NCBI GenBank assembly: GCA_025362135.1
Contig: JANYHZ010000020.1
Coordinates: forward strand, 38,013 to 102,012
Length of the DNA stretch: 64,000 nt
DNA from: Betaproteobacteria bacterium
Lineage (GTDB): Bacteria; Pseudomonadota; Gammaproteobacteria; Burkholderiales; Usitatibacteraceae
Direction: 5' to 3'
How positions within the stretch are numbered: the first letter of the stretch is position 1; every line of letters begins with the position of its first letter. The notes below the pieces were generated by a model. It was not told the DNA's origin and ran no database searches. It worked only from the letters and a program-made list of their open reading frames with translations. Both the position numbers and the translations under genes were made by a program. Shown one piece after another: positions 34,045 through 43,488 of this stretch.

Positions 34045-36684
34045 TCAGACCACCACGTTGACAAGTTTGCCCGGCACGACGATCAGCCGTTTGATCGGTT
34101 TGCCTTCGGTGTGCCTAGCGACACCTGCATCGGCGGTCGCCATTTGTTCGATCATTTCCTTAGTCGCCGCCTTGGGTACGCGAATGCTGCCGCGCAGTTT
34201 GCCGTTGACTTGAACCACCATTTCGATTTCGTCCTGCTCCAGCGCAGCGGGATCGGGTTCTGGCCAGGCAGCATCGATGATGTCGCCGTACTGATTATTG
34301 AGAGCGAGTTCATTCCACAAATGCCACGTCATGTGCGGACAGGCAGGGTACAAAACACGTAACAGGATAGACACGCCCTCGCGCACAACAGCAGGTGCCG
34401 CATTGCGATTATCTTCGAGCACGTTGAGCATTTTCATGCACGCCGAGACCACCGTGTTGTATTGCATGCGAGAGTAATCGTAGCTGGCCTGCTTGAGCGT
34501 CGCGTGGATCTCATGACGCAAATTTTTAGTGTCAGCATCCCGCGCCGATATATCAACAGCATCAGCGCTGCGCACGGAATCGGAAATGGCGGAACAAAAG
34601 CCCCACAGGCGACGCAGGTAGCGATGCGTTCCCTCAACACCCGCACTCGACCATTCGATGGACTGCTCAGGCGGGCTGGCGAACATCACAAACAAGCGCG
34701 CCGCATCGGCACCATAGTGATCGATCATCTGCTGCGGATCGACGCCGTTCAGTTTTGATTTCGACATCGTGCCAACGCCGTCGTACACAACAGGCAGGCC
34801 ATCCGATTTTGATCGATACGATGCCGGTTTGCCCGATGCGTCCACCACCAACTCGACGTCATCGGGTGCAAAGTATTCAATGCCGCCCTTGTCGCTCTTG
34901 CGATAGTAAATGTGGTTGAGCACCATGCCCTGGCAAAGCAAGTTGGTAAATGGCTCATCGAATTTGAGCATGCCAAGATCGCGCATCACCTTGGTCCAGA
35001 AGCGTGCGTACAAAAGATGCAGCACCGCATGCGTGATGCCGCCGATGTACTGATCCATCGGCATCCAGTAATCGTTGTTTGATGCCACCATCTTGTCGTG
35101 ATAGCCCGGCGCGGTGTTGGGCGACGTATATCGCATGTAGTACCACGAGGAATCGACGAACGTATCCATCGTGTCGGTTTCGCGCTTGGCGGGCTTGCCG
35201 CATTTTGGGCAGGCGCAATTAACGAAGCGCTCGTCTTTTTTCAGCGGGCTTCCGGAGCCGTCGGGGATCAGGTCCTGCGGCAATACGACGGGTAAGTCTT
35301 TTTCAGGAACAGGTACGTCGCCGCAATCGGTGCAGTGGACGATGGGGATCGGTGTACCCCAGTAGCGCTGGCGGGAAATGCCCCAGTCGCGGAGACGGTA
35401 TTGGGTTTTCTTTTCGCCGCCGCAGTCTGCCGTTTGTGCCGCCACGAAATCGATGGCTTGATCGTAATTCATCCCCTCCATCGCGCTCGACGCAATACAG
35501 ATGCCAACGTCAGAGTAATGCGCTTGCCACGTATCGGTGGAGTAGGGTTTACCGGTATCGATGACCTGCTTTATGGGCAAGGCATATTTTTTCGCAAACG
35601 CAAAGTCGCGCTCGTCATGTCCCGGTACACCCATCACCGCACCGTCGCCATAGCTCATCAACACGTAGTTACCAACCCATACAGGAATCGATTCCCCGGT
35701 TATTGGATGAACGACCGAGAGACCCGTCGCGACACCCTTCTTTTCCATCGTCGCCATGTCGGCTTCCATTACAGTGCCACGCTTGGTCTCTTCGATGAAT
35801 TTGGCAACCTCAGCATCGCGCATCGCCGCGACCTCGGCGAGCGGATGCTCGGCTGCGACCGCACAAAACGTCACGCCCATGCTCGTGTCAGCACGCGTCG
35901 TGAAGACGAACAGTTTTCCATCCTGCACAAGCTTGCCCGACGAGTCTTTGACGTCGTGCGAAAAAGCAAACCGCACACCGACTGACTTGCCTATCCAGTT
36001 TTCCTGCATCGCCCGCACGCTTGCGGGCCACCCGGTCAATTTGTTGGCGACACAATCGAGCAGCTCTTCGGCGTATTTGGTGATGGCCATGTAATAGCCG
36101 GGTATCTCGCGCTTTTCCACCGGCGCACCCGAGCGCCAACCCTTGCCGTCGATAACCTGCTCATTGGCGAGCACAGTCTGATCGACCGGGTCCCAATTCA
36201 CGAGTTGCGTCTTTTTGTAAACGATGCCCTTTTCGAGCAACTTCAAGAAAAACCATTGATTCCATTTGTAATAATCGGGGTCGCAAGTTGCAAATTCGCG
36301 TGACCAGTCGATCGCCCAGCCCATCGCCTGGCATTGCTTCTTCATGTAGGCGATGTTCTCGTACGTCCATTTTGCGGGCGCAACATTGTTTTTCATTGCG
36401 GCATTTTCTGCCGGTAAACCGAAGGCATCCCACCCCATCGGCTGCAATACGTTATAGCCCTTCATGCGCAATTGCCGCGCCATCATGTCGTTGATGGTGT
36501 AATTGCGCACATGCCCCATGTGCAGCTTGCCGGACGGATAAGGCAGCATCGAGCAGGCATAAAATTTTGGCTTCGCCTTACCGCTTTTATCGACGGCATT
36601 TTCGGTCACGCGATAAACGTCTTTCGCGTTCCACTCGGCTTGTGCGGCGGCTTCGATTTGTTTGGGCTGGTACGCGGAATTCAT
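34045..36684 (-). CDS. leuS: Leucyl-tRNA synthetase
   Basis: 879 residues, full length. The class I HIGH motif appears as [20 protein letters not shown], and the KMSKS motif as [16 protein letters not shown]. The CP1 editing domain contains the threonine-rich [20 protein letters not shown] and [18 protein letters not shown] zinc-type motif region ([12 protein letters not shown]) is present. It attaches leucine to tRNA-Leu. It is followed without a gap by lptE and read away from uvrD. Confidence 0.97.
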   Translation of the reverse strand: MNSAYQPKQIEAAAQAEWNAKDVYRVTENAVDKSGKAKPKFYACSMLPYPSGKLHMGHVRNYTINDMMARQLRMKGYNVLQPMGWDAFGLPAENAAMKNNVAPAKWTYENIAYMKKQCQAMGWAIDWSREFATCDPDYYKWNQWFFLKLLEKGIVYKKTQLVNWDPVDQTVLANEQVIDGKGWRSGAPVEKREIPGYYMAITKYAEELLDCVANKLTGWPASVRAMQENWIGKSVGVRFAFSHDVKDSSGKLVQDGKLFVFTTRADTSMGVTFCAVAAEHPLAEVAAMRDAEVAKFIEETKRGTVMEADMATMEKKGVATGLSVVHPITGESIPVWVGNYVLMSYGDGAVMGVPGHDERDFAFAKKYALPIKQVIDTGKPYSTDTWQAHYSDVGICIASSAMEGMNYDQAIDFVAAQTADCGGEKKTQYRLRDWGISRQRYWGTPIPIVHCTDCGDVPVPEKDLPVVLPQDLIPDGSGSPLKKDERFVNCACPKCGKPAKRETDTMDTFVDSSWYYMRYTSPNTAPGYHDKMVASNNDYWMPMDQYIGGITHAVLHLLYARFWTKVMRDLGMLKFDEPFTNLLCQGMVLNHIYYRKSDKGGIEYFAPDDVELVVDASGKPASYRSKSDGLPVVYDGVGTMSKSKLNGVDPQQMIDHYGADAARLFVMFASPPEQSIEWSSAGVEGTHRYLRRLWGFCSAISDSVRSADAVDISARDADTKNLRHEIHATLKQASYDYSRMQYNTVVSACMKMLNVLEDNRNAAPAVVREGVSILLRVLYPACPHMTWHLWNELALNNQYGDIIDAAWPEPDPAALEQDEIEMVVQVNGKLRGSIRVPKAATKEMIEQMATADAGVARHTEGKPIKRLIVVPGKLVNVVV

Positions 36685-36808
36685 AGGGAAACGGGGCTTG
36701 AAAATTCGATTTTGTGTGAGTGGCGATTATACAGTGGGGGTCAGCGCGGACTTGTCAGTGGCAACGCATCGTGCCCTTATAATGTAAAGACATATTTGAT
36801 GGCACCGC

Positions 36809-39178
36809 ATGAATTCTTTCGCACCTGATCCAGCGCATTACCCACGCCTCCTTGAAAACCTCAATCCAGAGCAACTGAAAGCCGTTACCCTGCCGCGGGT
36901 GAGTGCGTTGGTGCTGGCAGGCGCAGGAAGCGGAAAGACACGCGTACTCACCACGCGCATCGCCTATCTCATCCAGACCGGGCAAGTCAGTCCTGCAGCA
37001 TTGCTCGCAGTCACGTTTACCAACAAAGCCGCAAAGGAAATGCTGACGCGCCTTTCGGCGATGATGCCGATCAATACGCGCGGAATGTGGATCGGCACGT
37101 TTCACGGCTTGTGTAACCGGCTGCTGCGTGCACACCACCGCGACGCCAATCTGCCGCAAACATTCCAGATTCTCGATTCGGCTGACCAGCAATCGGCCAT
37201 TAAGCGTCTGCTGAAGGTACTCAACGTCGATGACGAAAAATTCAAGCCGCGCGAGCTGGGCTGGTTTATCAACGGTGCCAAGGATCAGGGCCTGCGTCCG
37301 AACGCGGTTGAAGCGACCGACGATTTCACCCGCCGTCAGGTCGAATTTTATCAAGCGTATGAAGCGCAATGCCAGCGCGAAGGCGTAGTCGACTTTGCCG
37401 AGCTGCTATTGCGCTGTTACGAATTGCTGGCGAAAAATGCCGCTTTGCAGGAACACTATCGCGAGCGTTTCAAATTCATTCTGGTCGATGAGTTTCAGGA
37501 TACCAATCGGCTGCAATACCAATGGATAAAATTGCTGGCAGGACGCGAGAACGCGGTCTTTGCGGTCGGAGACGACGACCAATCGATCTATGGTTTTCGT
37601 GGTGCGGAAGCGGCCAACATGCGCGAATTCCAGCGCGATTTTGCCGATGGTAACGTCATCAAGCTCGAACAGAATTATCGTTCGCAGGGCAATATCCTTG
37701 ATGCCGCAAACGCGGTCATCCAGCACAATAAAGACCGGCTGGGCAAAAACCTCTGGACCGACGCGGGCAAGGGCGAGCCCATCCGCATCTACGCCGCAGC
37801 CTCGGACAACGACGAAGCGCAATTCATCGTCAATGAGATCAAGGCGCTGGAGCGCACCGGTATGTCGCTCATCGATATGGCATTGTTGTATCGCTCGAAC
37901 GCGCAATCGCGGGTGCTGGAGCATGCGCTGTTTCGCGCCGGGCTGGCGTATCGCGTTTACGGAGGTTTGCGATTCTTTGAGCGCCAGGAGATCAAGCACG
38001 CGCTCGCCTATCTCAGGCTCGCCGGTAACCCGGACGACGATGGCGCGTTTTCGCGCGTCGTCAATTTTCCGCCGCGTGGCATCGGTGCGCGCTCGGTCGA
38101 GCAAGTGCAGGATTTGGCGCAACGCTACAACAGCTCTTTCCATGCGGCAGCAGCTTCAGGTATCGCCAACGCGGAAATCGTCGGTCGTGCTGCAACAATG
38201 ATCGGTGCGTTCCTGAAAATCATTGATGGGCTCAAAGTGTCGGCTGGCGTGATTGCCTTGCAGGAGTTGACAGAAGAGTGCGTGGAGAAAAGCGGCCTGC
38301 GAGCGCATTATCTGAATGAGCGCGAAGGCGCGGACCGGCTGGAAAATCTGGCCGAACTGGTGAACGCGACGGCGCAGTTTCAGGAAGAATACGAAGGCGA
38401 AGATACATCGCTGATCGGTTTTCTCACGCACGCGAGCCTGGAAGCTGGCGAGCATGAGGCCGGCGTGAATGACGACGCATTGCAACTGATGACGGTGCAT
38501 GCCGCCAAGGGGCTCGAATTCAAAGCAGTCTTTCTAAGTGGTCTTGAAGAGGGCCTGTTCCCGCACGACAACTCTGTGAACGATCTCGATGGCGTCGAGG
38601 AAGAGCGGCGGCTCATGTACGTCGCGGTGACGCGCGCACGCGAGCGACTTTATCTTTCCTACGCCGGCCAGCGCATGCTCCACGGGCAGATTCGCTACGG
38701 CATCGTGTCGCGGTTTGTCGATGAGATTCCGGCACCGCTATGCAAATGGATCGTTGTGCCGGAAAGGCAACAAGGCTATCCGGGGGGCGCACAGATGTAT
38801 CCGGCATCGCGCACCGGTGGCAATTTCAAGGCAGAGCAATCGTGGGGAGGCGGCAAAAGCGATGCGTCGAGTCGTGGCGCATGGGTCGAAGGCCGTGACA
38901 GCACCGACCGAGCGTATTCTCCGAGTCAACAAAGCAACAACACCGATGCCGGTTACGGCCGCGAAGGTGCGCCGGACACGTCGCGCGCGCGATTCGAAAC
39001 CGCGCGCGCCGATGCGTATCCTTTCGGCGTTGGCCAAAACGTGCAACACGCCAAATTTGGCGAAGGTGTGGTGCTCAATTTCGAGGGGCGAGGGATCGAC
39101 GCGCGGGTACAGGTGAAATTTCGCAGCGACGGCGTGAAATGGCTTGCCCTGCAGTACGCAAAGCTTTCTGCTGCCTGA
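36809..39178 (+). CDS. uvrD: UvrD, DNA helicase II
   Basis: 789 residues, superfamily I 3'-5' helicase. Walker A is LVLAGAGSGKTRVLTTRIAY, motif II is LVDEFQDTNRLQYQW, motif III GDDDQSIYGFRGAEAANMRE, and motif V MTVHAAKGLEFKAVFLSGLE. A low-complexity linker (about 640-720) leads to a C-terminal Tudor-like domain (NVQHAKFGEGVVLNFEGRG). It unwinds DNA in nucleotide-excision and mismatch repair. It is a single gene divergent from leuS; a 64-bp palindrome follows. Confidence 0.95.
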   Translation: MNSFAPDPAHYPRLLENLNPEQLKAVTLPRVSALVLAGAGSGKTRVLTTRIAYLIQTGQVSPAALLAVTFTNKAAKEMLTRLSAMMPINTRGMWIGTFHGLCNRLLRAHHRDANLPQTFQILDSADQQSAIKRLLKVLNVDDEKFKPRELGWFINGAKDQGLRPNAVEATDDFTRRQVEFYQAYEAQCQREGVVDFAELLLRCYELLAKNAALQEHYRERFKFILVDEFQDTNRLQYQWIKLLAGRENAVFAVGDDDQSIYGFRGAEAANMREFQRDFADGNVIKLEQNYRSQGNILDAANAVIQHNKDRLGKNLWTDAGKGEPIRIYAAASDNDEAQFIVNEIKALERTGMSLIDMALLYRSNAQSRVLEHALFRAGLAYRVYGGLRFFERQEIKHALAYLRLAGNPDDDGAFSRVVNFPPRGIGARSVEQVQDLAQRYNSSFHAAAASGIANAEIVGRAATMIGAFLKIIDGLKVSAGVIALQELTEECVEKSGLRAHYLNEREGADRLENLAELVNATAQFQEEYEGEDTSLIGFLTHASLEAGEHEAGVNDDALQLMTVHAAKGLEFKAVFLSGLEEGLFPHDNSVNDLDGVEEERRLMYVAVTRARERLYLSYAGQRMLHGQIRYGIVSRFVDEIPAPLCKWIVVPERQQGYPGGAQMYPASRTGGNFKAEQSWGGGKSDASSRGAWVEGRDSTDRAYSPSQQSNNTDAGYGREGAPDTSRARFETARADAYPFGVGQNVQHAKFGEGVVLNFEGRGIDARVQVKFRSDGVKWLALQYAKLSAA

Positions 39179-39218
39179 GTTAAGTATCGTCCCAAATCGC
39201 CCATCGAAAAATAGGTAA

Positions 39219-39282
39219 AGAATAAGCACTGGCGCGCGTTTCAAGCATTTTTACCTGTGTAAGCCGCACCAATGCTGGATGT
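39219..39282 (+). repeat. 64-bp palindromic element, copy 4 (after uvrD)
   Basis: The left arm (39219-39237) keeps 13 of 19 bases of the copy 1 arm. The loop is 26 nt with AAGCATTTTTACCTGTGTAAG, and the right arm CCGCACCAATGCTGGATGT (39264-39282) keeps the first 13 bases intact. It lies between the convergent uvrD and binding-protein genes. Confidence 0.8.
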
Positions 39283-39370
39283 ACGCGTTTTATCATGGGG
39301 GGAATTGTGCGAACACGTCCGCTTTACTTGCGTGATGTTCGCGGGCATGCCCACCCTGCAATTCAGGCCG

Positions 39371-40477
39371 TTAGCTGCGCAGTTCTCCGTTGGGGAGAAT
39401 GACCGCGATATCCACGAATTTTCCCCCGTGATGGAAGCCTGGCTTGAACTCGACCACGTACCCGCCTACGTCAACACGGCCCAGTGCAGCCAGCGCGCGC
39501 TGCAAACTCGCGCGCGTGACGTCTTTGCCCGCCTTGCGAATCCCTTCCACCAGTACTTTTGCAGCGATGCAGGCTTCGATCGCAGTGACGGACATGGTTT
39601 CTTTCTGGCCCAGCACGGTCCACGCCTCCACGCATTCCTTGATGACGGGCACGTTTGTGGATTTGGCTGTCGGCACGGTTAGTGCCACAGAGATTCCCGC
39701 AGCCTCGGGCCCCAATGCTTTGGCCAACTGACTTGCACCGACGAACGAAAGACTGGTCACGAGATAAGGCAAGTTGGCGGCCCGCAGTTTCTTAACCAAC
39801 TGCGCGGCTGGCGAGTATAAAGTCGTGACGACGATAATCTGCGGGTTGGAGTCAATGACGCTCTTGACAATATCATCGGGCAAATCAACATTTCGCTTGA
39901 TGGAAATGCTGGTTGGCTGCTTGTTGAATTTTTGCAGTGTCTTGGCCACCGTCTCAAAATTCTGTGTGCCGACAGCGTCGTCATAGTGCAATACGGTTAC
40001 CCGCGTGGTTCCGAGGTTGCCCCAGAAATTGATGATTTTTTCGATTTCATCGTTATACGTGACGCGGACGGTGTAGACGAACTCATTTTGTTTGCGAATC
40101 GTATCGGCACCAGTGAACGGCGCGAAGAAAGGCACGCGGCTTTCTTTTACAAACGGCATCGCCGGAATGCTCAGTGTTGCGGACGCATAACCAAACAGCG
40201 CCACGGAATTATTTTCACTCAGCAGTTTTTTGGTATTTTCGGCCGCGAGTTTCGTATCGTTCTTGTCGTTGAGCGAAACGAAAGTGATCTTGTTGCCGTT
40301 GACACCGCCCGCCGCATTCACTTTCTCAAAATACGCCAGTGCGCCATTGCGGATATCGTTGCCCAAATCCGCGTTTGCCCCGGTCAGCGGAGTCGACTGG
40401 CCGATGATGATGTCAGCCGCACCCGCGGTGGTCGCGACTATTGAGAAAAACGCAAGACAGTGAATCCAGTGTTTCAT
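39371..40477 (-). CDS. periplasmic branched-chain amino-acid-type binding protein
   Basis: 368 residues, type I periplasmic binding fold (Peripla_BP_6). The signal peptide is about MKHWIHCLAFFSIVATTAGA. The mature N-terminus IIIGQSTPLTGANADLGNDI is typical of Leu/Ile/Val-binding proteins, as are NAAGGVNGNKITFVSLND and VALFGYASATLSIP. No permease or ATPase genes are adjacent, so it is an orphan receptor. Ligand unknown. The closing section ALGRVDVGGYVVEFKPGFHH is also typical. Confidence 0.88.
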   Translation of the reverse strand: MKHWIHCLAFFSIVATTAGAADIIIGQSTPLTGANADLGNDIRNGALAYFEKVNAAGGVNGNKITFVSLNDKNDTKLAAENTKKLLSENNSVALFGYASATLSIPAMPFVKESRVPFFAPFTGADTIRKQNEFVYTVRVTYNDEIEKIINFWGNLGTTRVTVLHYDDAVGTQNFETVAKTLQKFNKQPTSISIKRNVDLPDDIVKSVIDSNPQIIVVTTLYSPAAQLVKKLRAANLPYLVTSLSFVGASQLAKALGPEAAGISVALTVPTAKSTNVPVIKECVEAWTVLGQKETMSVTAIEACIAAKVLVEGIRKAGKDVTRASLQRALAALGRVDVGGYVVEFKPGFHHGGKFVDIAVILPNGELRS

Positions 40478-40554
40478 TTCTCATTCCCCGTAGAGTATTG
40501 CAACCGTTAGTTTTGCCCACACCACCCACCAGTGTCCGGATTGGTTAACGGAAG

Positions 40555-41271
40555 TCAAGTATCGGCAGGCGTGCGGAACAAGTCGCGATAACTTACATAG
40601 TGCGCAATGGCGAAAATTGGCATCGCGACCAGCAGTCCCAGCATGAAGGGCAATATTGCCAAAACGAAAATCACGGTCATTACCGCGCCGAAGACGAATA
40701 TCGGAAAGAAATTGGCGATCAGCGCGTAACAACTCCAGCGTATCGCGTGGGTGGCGGGCATTTGGTTCAACGCTAGAATGGCGGCGGTAAACCACAATGC
40801 GCCTTTGATCGACATCGACAGTGCGATGCCCAACCACAGCATCCATTCCTTGCCCTCGAGCGCGCGCGCGTAGGCGCGTATATCCGGCACACCATCACCA
40901 TCTTGCGTAATGTTGAGCGGCAAACCCAGAAGCCCGAGAATGCCCACGACCATCAAGTTCGCAAGTAGCGTAATCGAACCGATGGTCACCAACGCTCGCC
41001 CGTTGCCCCGAAACGCGGCGAGTAGCTGGTGGGCGCCAACGGGTTGGCCTGCCTCTTGATCGCGTGCGGCAATGACAAATCCGCCAAAAAATCCGGGCTG
41101 CAAAATGCCGGCAATGGCGGCACCGATAAGCGGAACCAACGACAACCCAAGCGACGCCAGCAACCAAGCTGACACGAGTGAAATCCATCCGACTGGCTGA
41201 GCACGAAAAAGATGGAAAGACATTTTGATCCAGGCAAGACCGGCACTGGCGGGTACATCAATAACGCGCAT
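40555..41271 (-). CDS. BPSS1780-family membrane protein
   Basis: 238 residues with about six membrane helices. The N-terminus MRVIDVPASAGLAWIKMSFH is typical of this betaproteobacterial family, followed by LVSAWLLASLGLSLVPLIGA and ILQPGFFGGFVIAARDQEAG. The C-terminus is FAIAHYVSYRDLFRTPADT. Function is unknown. ATG 41271 is preferred on family grounds, with ATG 41283 as an alternative; the open frame above that overlaps thrB. A distant relative lies at 51973-52800. Confidence 0.8.
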   Translation of the reverse strand: MRVIDVPASAGLAWIKMSFHLFRAQPVGWISLVSAWLLASLGLSLVPLIGAAIAGILQPGFFGGFVIAARDQEAGQPVGAHQLLAAFRGNGRALVTIGSITLLANLMVVGILGLLGLPLNITQDGDGVPDIRAYARALEGKEWMLWLGIALSMSIKGALWFTAAILALNQMPATHAIRWSCYALIANFFPIFVFGAVMTVIFVLAILPFMLGLLVAMPIFAIAHYVSYRDLFRTPADT

Positions 41272-41309
41272 GGAAGAGGGCATTTGTGGGTGTGATCGCG
41301 CGGTTACGG

Positions 41310-42290
41310 TCAGGATTGCGTTGGCATCAGCGCGCGATTGTCGGATTCGTGTGTGGCATGAAAGTGCAGCAATCTTGCGGAAAAAGGATGATCTTTGGGA
41401 TGCGTGAGTTCCGAATCGCGCGGAAAGTGATGATAACCCAGGCGCCCAAGCCAGGTGCGCAACGCGGCACCCCTCAGCATCTGTGGCCACGCAGCAATTT
41501 CGGTGTCCGTGAAGGCGCGCACGCTGGCGTAGCCTGACAGCAACGCACGCGCGTTGGCAGTATGCAGCCGCGCCTCCGGGTACGCGGAAAAATCGAGGCA
41601 CCAGTCATTGGCCGTGACCGCGACATCAAACAGCAACTGTTCGTTACAGGCAAAATAAAAATCGATCATCTGTGGCGTGTGATGGCTGCCGTGATCGTCC
41701 CAGAGGATATTGTCGCGAAACAGATCGCCATGGATTACACCGCGCGGCAGATCAAGTTGATCGAAGTGCTCCTGATGAACAATTTCGGCTGCGATTTGTG
41801 CATTCTCAATTACCGACAAGTGTTTCCGCAGTTCGATGGCGTAGCTGCGCCACCATGCAAGCCCCCGCCAATTGGGCATCTCGAGGTGAAATGTTTGTGC
41901 GACCGCGTGCATGCGGGACAGCGCCACACCAACAGCGTGACAATCGTGCGTTGTGGGATGGGCAATGTCATTGCCCGAAAGCCGTGTCACCAGTGCGGCA
42001 GGCTTGCCTTTCAATTCCCGGATGACGGTTTTGTCCTTTGTTGCAAGGGGCGCTGCACAAGCAACATCGTTGCCATGCAAATGCAACATTAATCCCATAT
42101 AAAAATCGAGATCCAGCCGTGGGATTTTTTCGAAAATAGTCAGGACGTATCGTCCTTCGGTGGTGGTAACGAAGAAGTTCGAGTTTTCCACACCCGCAGC
42201 GATATTCTGGAAATCGATGATCTCGCCAACGCGATAGGGTGCAATAAACGCGCGCGCTTCAGCGGTGGTAATGGGGGTAAATACGCTCAC
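41310..42290 (-). CDS. thrB: ThrB, homoserine kinase (APH-fold type)
   Basis: 326 residues. This is the kinase form with the aminoglycoside-phosphotransferase fold rather than the GHMP form. The N-terminus reads MSVFTPITTAEARAFIAPYR with GVENSNFFVTTTEGRYVLTI. The catalytic loop is LPRGVIHGDLFRDNILWDDH and the metal-binding motif follows as QMIDFYFACNEQLLFDVAVT. It phosphorylates homoserine in threonine synthesis. It follows the DUF2782 gene, the usual neighbour of polA-thrB. Confidence 0.93.
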   Translation of the reverse strand: MSVFTPITTAEARAFIAPYRVGEIIDFQNIAAGVENSNFFVTTTEGRYVLTIFEKIPRLDLDFYMGLMLHLHGNDVACAAPLATKDKTVIRELKGKPAALVTRLSGNDIAHPTTHDCHAVGVALSRMHAVAQTFHLEMPNWRGLAWWRSYAIELRKHLSVIENAQIAAEIVHQEHFDQLDLPRGVIHGDLFRDNILWDDHGSHHTPQMIDFYFACNEQLLFDVAVTANDWCLDFSAYPEARLHTANARALLSGYASVRAFTDTEIAAWPQMLRGAALRTWLGRLGYHHFPRDSELTHPKDHPFSARLLHFHATHESDNRALMPTQS

Positions 42291-42320
42291 AGCATCAGCA
42301 TCGCTGCATTTGCTGCCACG

Positions 42321-42683
42321 TCACTTCCATGTGAACAACACCCAAGTCGGCACCGCGATTTTCAAATCAGGCCCATCCACACGCGTGAACTTGCCCTCGC
42401 CTTTTTCGTCAACCAGATAATACGCCGGGCCGGAAGCAGGTTGTATGCGCTGCTTGTATAGCCTGCCGCCTAATCTGTATTCCTCGATTGTGTCGGTTCC
42501 TGACTGGCGCGTCGTCACCTTGATGTCTTTTGAAGGGTCGATTTCCTTTACATCCGGTGGCGCGGGTACATCCTCGACAGTTTGCACGTCCTTTGGTTTC
42601 GGTCGCGCCTGGCTTTGTGCCAACGCGGGAAGAGTCAACGTGGTGATCATCAAAAGTGAAAACAGGCGGGCTATGCTGCGCAT
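42321..42683 (-). CDS. DUF2782 exported protein
   Basis: 120 residues. The signal peptide ends in PALAQS. A Pro/Lys-rich spacer (RPKPKDVQTVEDVPAPPDVK) is followed by VTTRQSGTDTIEEYRLGGRL and YKQRIQPASGPAYYLVDEKG. The C-terminus PTWVLFTWK is characteristic. The family has no known function and is regularly found between polA and thrB in betaproteobacteria, as here. It lies 30 bp upstream of thrB. Confidence 0.88.
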   Translation of the reverse strand: MRSIARLFSLLMITTLTLPALAQSQARPKPKDVQTVEDVPAPPDVKEIDPSKDIKVTTRQSGTDTIEEYRLGGRLYKQRIQPASGPAYYLVDEKGEGKFTRVDGPDLKIAVPTWVLFTWK

Positions 42684-42721
42684 GGCGGACTCCGGTTGAT
42701 TAGTTGCGGTGCGAAGAAATG

Positions 42722-43474
42722 CTAGAGCGTCATTTCCAGCGCGCGTTCATCTGGCGAAGGCATAAATCCACGATCCGCATAATGATCAAAGATAGCAGCC
42801 ACCACCTGATCCGGATCGTCGATCAGTTTGAACAAATCGATATCACCGGGATTGATTACTTTTTCCGTGACCATGGTGTCTTTCATCCAATCGATCAAGC
42901 CGCGCCAAAATTCAGTGCCAACCAAAATGACGGGGAAGCGTCGAATCTTTCCTGTTTGTATGAGCGTCAATGCTTCAGAGAGTTCATCAAGTGTGCCGAA
43001 TCCACCGGGCATCACCACATAAGCTGCCGCGTGTTTAACGAACATCGTTTTACGCGCGAAGAAATGCTGGAACATCATCGACACGTCCTGGTAGCCGTTC
43101 CCGCCTTGCTCGAATGGCAGCACGATATTAAGGCCCACGCTTGGGCTCTTGCCCGCAACCGCGCCCTTGTTGGCCGCCTCCATGAGGCCGGGACCGCCGC
43201 CGGATAGCACGCTAAAACCCGCATCGGATAATTTACGCGCGATGATTTCGGTGGTTGCGTAAAAAGGATTGTCTGCCTTTAGCCTTGCGCTGCCGAAAAT
43301 AGCGACTGCCGGCGACACCCCGGCCAGCCGTTCGGACGCTGTAACCATTTCGGCGATAATATTAAACATCCACCAGGATTCACGCGCAGCGACCAGCGAT
43401 TGGTGTTTCATGTCCGGATCGGACGGCTTCGGAACCTTCCCGCCGTGTTTCGTACCGCTTTGAGATTGTTTCAA
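42722..43474 (-). CDS. LOG-family protein (TIGR00730-like)
   Basis: 250 residues from TTG 43474. The Lysine-decarboxylase-like/LOG fold shows SPAVAIFGSARLKADNPFYA, VLSGGGPGLMEAANKGAVAG and the signature AYVVMPGGFGTLDELSEALT. PGGxGTxxE is the phosphoribohydrolase motif, so it may release adenine-type bases from cytokinin-like nucleotides. TTG 43474 has GGAG 9 bp upstream and leaves the divergent polA free. In-frame ATGs at 43507 and 43525 would overlap polA, and ATG 43411 is the first downstream option. Confidence 0.85.
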   Translation of the reverse strand: MKQSQSGTKHGGKVPKPSDPDMKHQSLVAARESWWMFNIIAEMVTASERLAGVSPAVAIFGSARLKADNPFYATTEIIARKLSDAGFSVLSGGGPGLMEAANKGAVAGKSPSVGLNIVLPFEQGGNGYQDVSMMFQHFFARKTMFVKHAAAYVVMPGGFGTLDELSEALTLIQTGKIRRFPVILVGTEFWRGLIDWMKDTMVTEKVINPGDIDLFKLIDDPDQVVAAIFDHYADRGFMPSPDERALEMTL

Positions 43475-43488
43475 CTTCGCATACTCCA